Both the position numbers and the translations under genes were made by a program. Under the pieces are notes generated by a model. The model did no database searches and had not been told where the DNA came from. It was given only the letters and a program-made list of their open reading frames with translations. DNA of 8,549 nt, taken from the NCBI GenBank assembly GCA_030043155.1, contig JASHYE010000304.1, positions 1-8,549 of the forward strand. The letters run 5' to 3'. This DNA comes from Candidatus Acidiferrales bacterium (GTDB taxonomy: Bacteria > Acidobacteriota > Terriglobia > Acidoferrales > UBA7541). Below, piece by piece: positions 5,876 through 8,549 of this stretch (position 1 is the first letter of the stretch; each line of letters begins with the position of its first letter).

Positions 5876-8549
5876 CTACTGTTTATCGAGCACTCTTCCC
5901 GCGTTTAAGTTATCGAAATTCATGATCGTATTGAGTACGAGCGAATAGCTGCCCTCGGTTTCGCCACGGTAAATCGGATTGTTCCCAAACAGCACAACAT
6001 GCCCCTGATCCATGGGAACATCAACCACGGCGGGCTGCTCAGCAATGGAGTTTCCTCCCTGAACGAGGCCGGAGACGAGAAGGTCATGCACGTCGGCGTA
6101 GCGCAGAATGACGCGCGGGCGGTACTGCGGCGGGATGACGCCAACGCCATTGCGAAGTTCTTCCACACTAACGGGGGCGGCCTCCCACGGTTCGACGTTA
6201 GGCTCAGCCGGAGCAGCTTCGTTCTTGCGGCCGACGACGAAATCCGGATCGGTCAGCGTGCCGCGGCCAGTTGCGCGCGTGCTCATCTCTTCACCGAGTC
6301 GGCGGAAGCCTCCGCGGCCGACCGTGTTGCTGACGTCGAAGGCAGGGCAGTCGGAACAATAAACCGAAAGCGAATCGCCGCTGTAGCCATAAGCGATGGG
6401 ACTCGCCGAGTCGACGAAATCCGTGCGAATCACGCTGCCGATGATGCGCTCACCGGTTGAGCGCGCAACGGTAACGCCGTGCGTGAATCCGAGCGACACA
6501 GCAAGATTAGCGGTGTCCATCACAGTGACGAGCACGCCGCCTTTCCTGACGAAATCCTGCAGATGGGCCACGCCATCCCAGCCCAGCTCAGGCCGCGTGT
6601 CAGGAGTGGAGTCAAGCTTGCCGATATTCGGCGTGAGAGAAGTGTTTTCCCATGGAAGAGGATTGCCCCAATCGGTGGAGAGGCCATTGATGATGAGATC
6701 CGGACTGACGAAACGGCCGACTGGCGCGAAAAGGATAACGTCGTACTTGGAGTTGAGGTCTGGCTCCTTGGCGACGGTCTGCGTGCTGATGTAATCATAG
6801 GGCACATGGAGATTGTCGAGGACTTCCCGCCACCAGCCCTCCGTCTGAGTGCTCAGCCACGTGTGCATGAGGGCCACCCGTGCCGCACGGACCGGATGTG
6901 TTTTCACCGACGGCGCGGAATCGAGAGCGTAAGCTTCCAGGCCGAGGCCGGAGACTGCGGACTGCAAATCGGATGAACTGACGTTTTGAATGAGGAATGT
7001 GCCGCGATTGAATTGATGGCCAGCGGATTCAAACGGCTCCTCAGCGGCCTCGATTTGCGCGTCCTTTAATTTGTACCGCAGAGTAGCGAGCGCGACGTCG
7101 CCCGTGTCGTTGATGGCGAAGACTGACCCGCTACCGAAGACGCCGCTGGGCGCAGCGATGTCCGTCACCCGCTGCATAGGGACACTGAGAACGCTCGGAT
7201 CGGTGACGCGGAGGACTTTCACATTGAAGAGTTCGCCGAAGGTCCAGCCAGTGTCGTCATAGGGAGTCTTTTGCGGATCGTCGGGCGCCCAATATTGGTA
7301 ATCGAGGAGCGCGTCGGCGATACGGGAATAGGGCTGGTCCATGCGAATAATGTAGCTACCCGCTGGCAGACTGACAGTCGTGGTTGACTCGGCGGAAGAT
7401 TCGGAACCCGACGATTTAGGTGTGGCGTGAGAATGGCCGCTCGAGGCTTTTGCCGGCACGGTAACTGAAAAATCGGAAGTCGCGCGGGAGATTTCGCAGT
7501 GCTGGAGCTGGAGCACGTGTAGCAGGTCAGCCTGCGCTCCCACGCGCGGATCATTGCCTGGAAGAACGTAAGCGGCTGGACCTTCCTCCTGCGGCTTCAT
7601 CACCGAGCGCTTGGCCTTGAGATAAAAATTGTGCAGGAACATCTGGCGATTTTCAGAGAAGAAATGGAGTGACGTGAGCAGCCCAGTCTCTTCGTAATTG
7701 TTGTTGTCGCGCTGCGACCAGAGCACGCTCGGCAGAGGCGGATTCTGACGCCACCACGTTCGCGAGTAATCGTCGGAAGTCAGAGTGCGCTGCTCGGTGT
7801 CAGCTCCGCCGTTGCCAAAAGTTTCGTACAGGCGGCTGATGCCGTTGTGCATGGCCGCAAAAAACATCAGATAGCCGGGAGACCACGTGTCGAACTGGCC
7901 ATGCGTGAAAACGCCGGGCATACCGAGTTTCGTCATGTCCTGCACGTTGCGCCAGCCCAGAATTTCCCATTCATTGGTGAGAATTGGATCGACCCAGGCA
8001 TTGAATGGCCCGTCACCGGCGGTGTTGTCATAAAGATACGGCACGGATTCGTGGAGATCATGCAAAACTTGCGCATCGAAACCGACGAACGTATTAAGAA
8101 CGTTGCGGCTGAGCGCGAGCGTCATGCCCATGGCGTCGCGATTGTTGTCGTGCGCGACGTAATGGCCCCAGTACATCAAGTTCGGATAATTTTCCTGCGG
8201 ATGCGCCAGATGCCAGCGGTAGAGGTCGACCATGCGATCGCGTCCGTCGACTTCCACGATGGGCGTGATGAGCGTGATGACGTGGTCGCGAATATCCTGA
8301 ATATAAGGGCTGTCGTCGACCGCGAGGCGATAGGCAAGCTCCATCAGCGCGGTGGGCGCGCCGGTTTCCGGCGAATGGATTGTGCCGGTGATGTAATAAA
8401 CGGGCACCGCGGAATCGGCGATTTTATCGGCTTCGGCGTCGTCGAGATGAATCGTGCGCGGGTCCGCGAGCTTGGCGAGCTCAGCGCGATTGGCATCGAG
8501 ATGGGCGATGTTTTCTTCTGAAGAGACGGCAACGGCGATCATCTCGCGG
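5876..8549 (-). CDS. M14-type zinc carboxypeptidase, large form with C-terminal amidotransferase-like domain (5' end outside window)
   Basis: This is a metallopeptidase that should remove C-terminal residues from peptides using one zinc ion. The frame stays open through the high-coordinate edge; the Met at 8542 (MIAVAVSSEENI) falls inside the M14 fold, so the real start, and any signal peptide, lie beyond 8549. Counting from that Met: the zinc motif H56-S-P-E59 in GTIHSPETG, HDNNRD with N134-R135 (the substrate carboxylate Asn-Arg pair of M14), HDLHE at 161-165 holding the third zinc ligand (H161 or H164), and RLYETFG with E240 as the likely catalytic glutamate. The spacing fits carboxypeptidase A. 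A Ser-rich linker spans residues 367-389. Residues about 553-880 (VALMHTW...GWWREVLDNLHVPYDY...DVILFAP...LVTVMD) resemble the class I glutamine amidotransferase-like domain often seen at the end of large bacterial M14 proteins, probably non-catalytic. It is probably periplasmic or secreted by analogy; the export signal is not visible. There is no evident tie to the permease operon. Confidence 0.9.
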   Translation of the reverse strand, partial: REMIAVAVSSEENIAHLDANRAELAKLADPRTIHLDDAEADKIADSAVPVYYITGTIHSPETGAPTALMELAYRLAVDDSPYIQDIRDHVITLITPIVEVDGRDRMVDLYRWHLAHPQENYPNLMYWGHYVAHDNNRDAMGMTLALSRNVLNTFVGFDAQVLHDLHESVPYLYDNTAGDGPFNAWVDPILTNEWEILGWRNVQDMTKLGMPGVFTHGQFDTWSPGYLMFFAAMHNGISRLYETFGNGGADTEQRTLTSDDYSRTWWRQNPPLPSVLWSQRDNNNYEETGLLTSLHFFSENRQMFLHNFYLKAKRSVMKPQEEGPAAYVLPGNDPRVGAQADLLHVLQLQHCEISRATSDFSVTVPAKASSGHSHATPKSSGSESSAESTTTVSLPAGSYIIRMDQPYSRIADALLDYQYWAPDDPQKTPYDDTGWTFGELFNVKVLRVTDPSVLSVPMQRVTDIAAPSGVFGSGSVFAINDTGDVALATLRYKLKDAQIEAAEEPFESAGHQFNRGTFLIQNVSSSDLQSAVSGLGLEAYALDSAPSVKTHPVRAARVALMHTWLSTQTEGWWREVLDNLHVPYDYISTQTVAKEPDLNSKYDVILFAPVGRFVSPDLIINGLSTDWGNPLPWENTSLTPNIGKLDSTPDTRPELGWDGVAHLQDFVRKGGVLVTVMDTANLAVSLGFTHGVTVARSTGERIIGSVIRTDFVDSASPIAYGYSGDSLSVYCSDCPAFDVSNTVGRGGFRRLGEEMSTRATGRGTLTDPDFVVGRKNEAAPAEPNVEPWEAAPVSVEELRNGVGVIPPQYRPRVILRYADVHDLLVSGLVQGGNSIAEQPAVVDVPMDQGHVVLFGNNPIYRGETEGSYSLVLNTIMNFDNLNAGRVLDKQ

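Noticed and set aside
7847..8521. Plus-strand open frame of 224 codons opposite the peptidase
   Set aside because: It is antisense to the catalytic core of the M14 gene, where the motifs HSPE, NNRD and HDLHE are clear. Its own translation resembles no family I know.

Overview
The window is protein-coding almost end to end, and all four genes I can support lie on the minus strand. The best guess for the source is a member of the Acidobacteria. The main reason is a PadR-type regulator followed by two very large permeases, each with two FtsX-like modules and no ATPase gene. This matches what is described as the 'acidobacterial duplicated orphan permease' (ADOP) family with its acidobacterial PadR partner. 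The assignment rests on recalled family features and not on a search.

Reading in the direction of transcription (high to low coordinates): 8549-5876 is the 3' part of a large M14-type zinc carboxypeptidase gene that begins outside the window. It is followed by 186 bases without a gene (5690-5875), which hold two small hairpins, a TTGACA-like hexamer and a short inverted repeat close to the regulator start. Next come the PadR regulator (5689-5330), permease 1 (5325-2662) and permease 2 (2640 to beyond position 1). The regulator and the two permeases are spaced by 4 and 21 bases, each permease has a strong ribosome binding site, and together they look like one operon.

Permease 2 is easy to miss because its stop codon lies outside the window. 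I translated the frame from the ATG at 2640 to base 1: all 880 codons are open and the protein is conserved, so it is a gene cut by the window edge and not a pseudogene. The two permeases share a nearly identical first 80 codons (about 90% at DNA level, no gaps). Just after the first membrane segment the similarity drops sharply, which suggests gene conversion or module exchange at the 5' ends.

A plausible picture is that the PadR protein represses its own operon and two membrane proteins that resemble MacB/LolC-type mechanotransmission or efflux permeases but must find an ATPase elsewhere, if they use one. The peptidase is probably an exported enzyme with no evident link to the cassette beyond its position. 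The most unusual content is this ATPase-less permease pair and its mosaic 5' ends.
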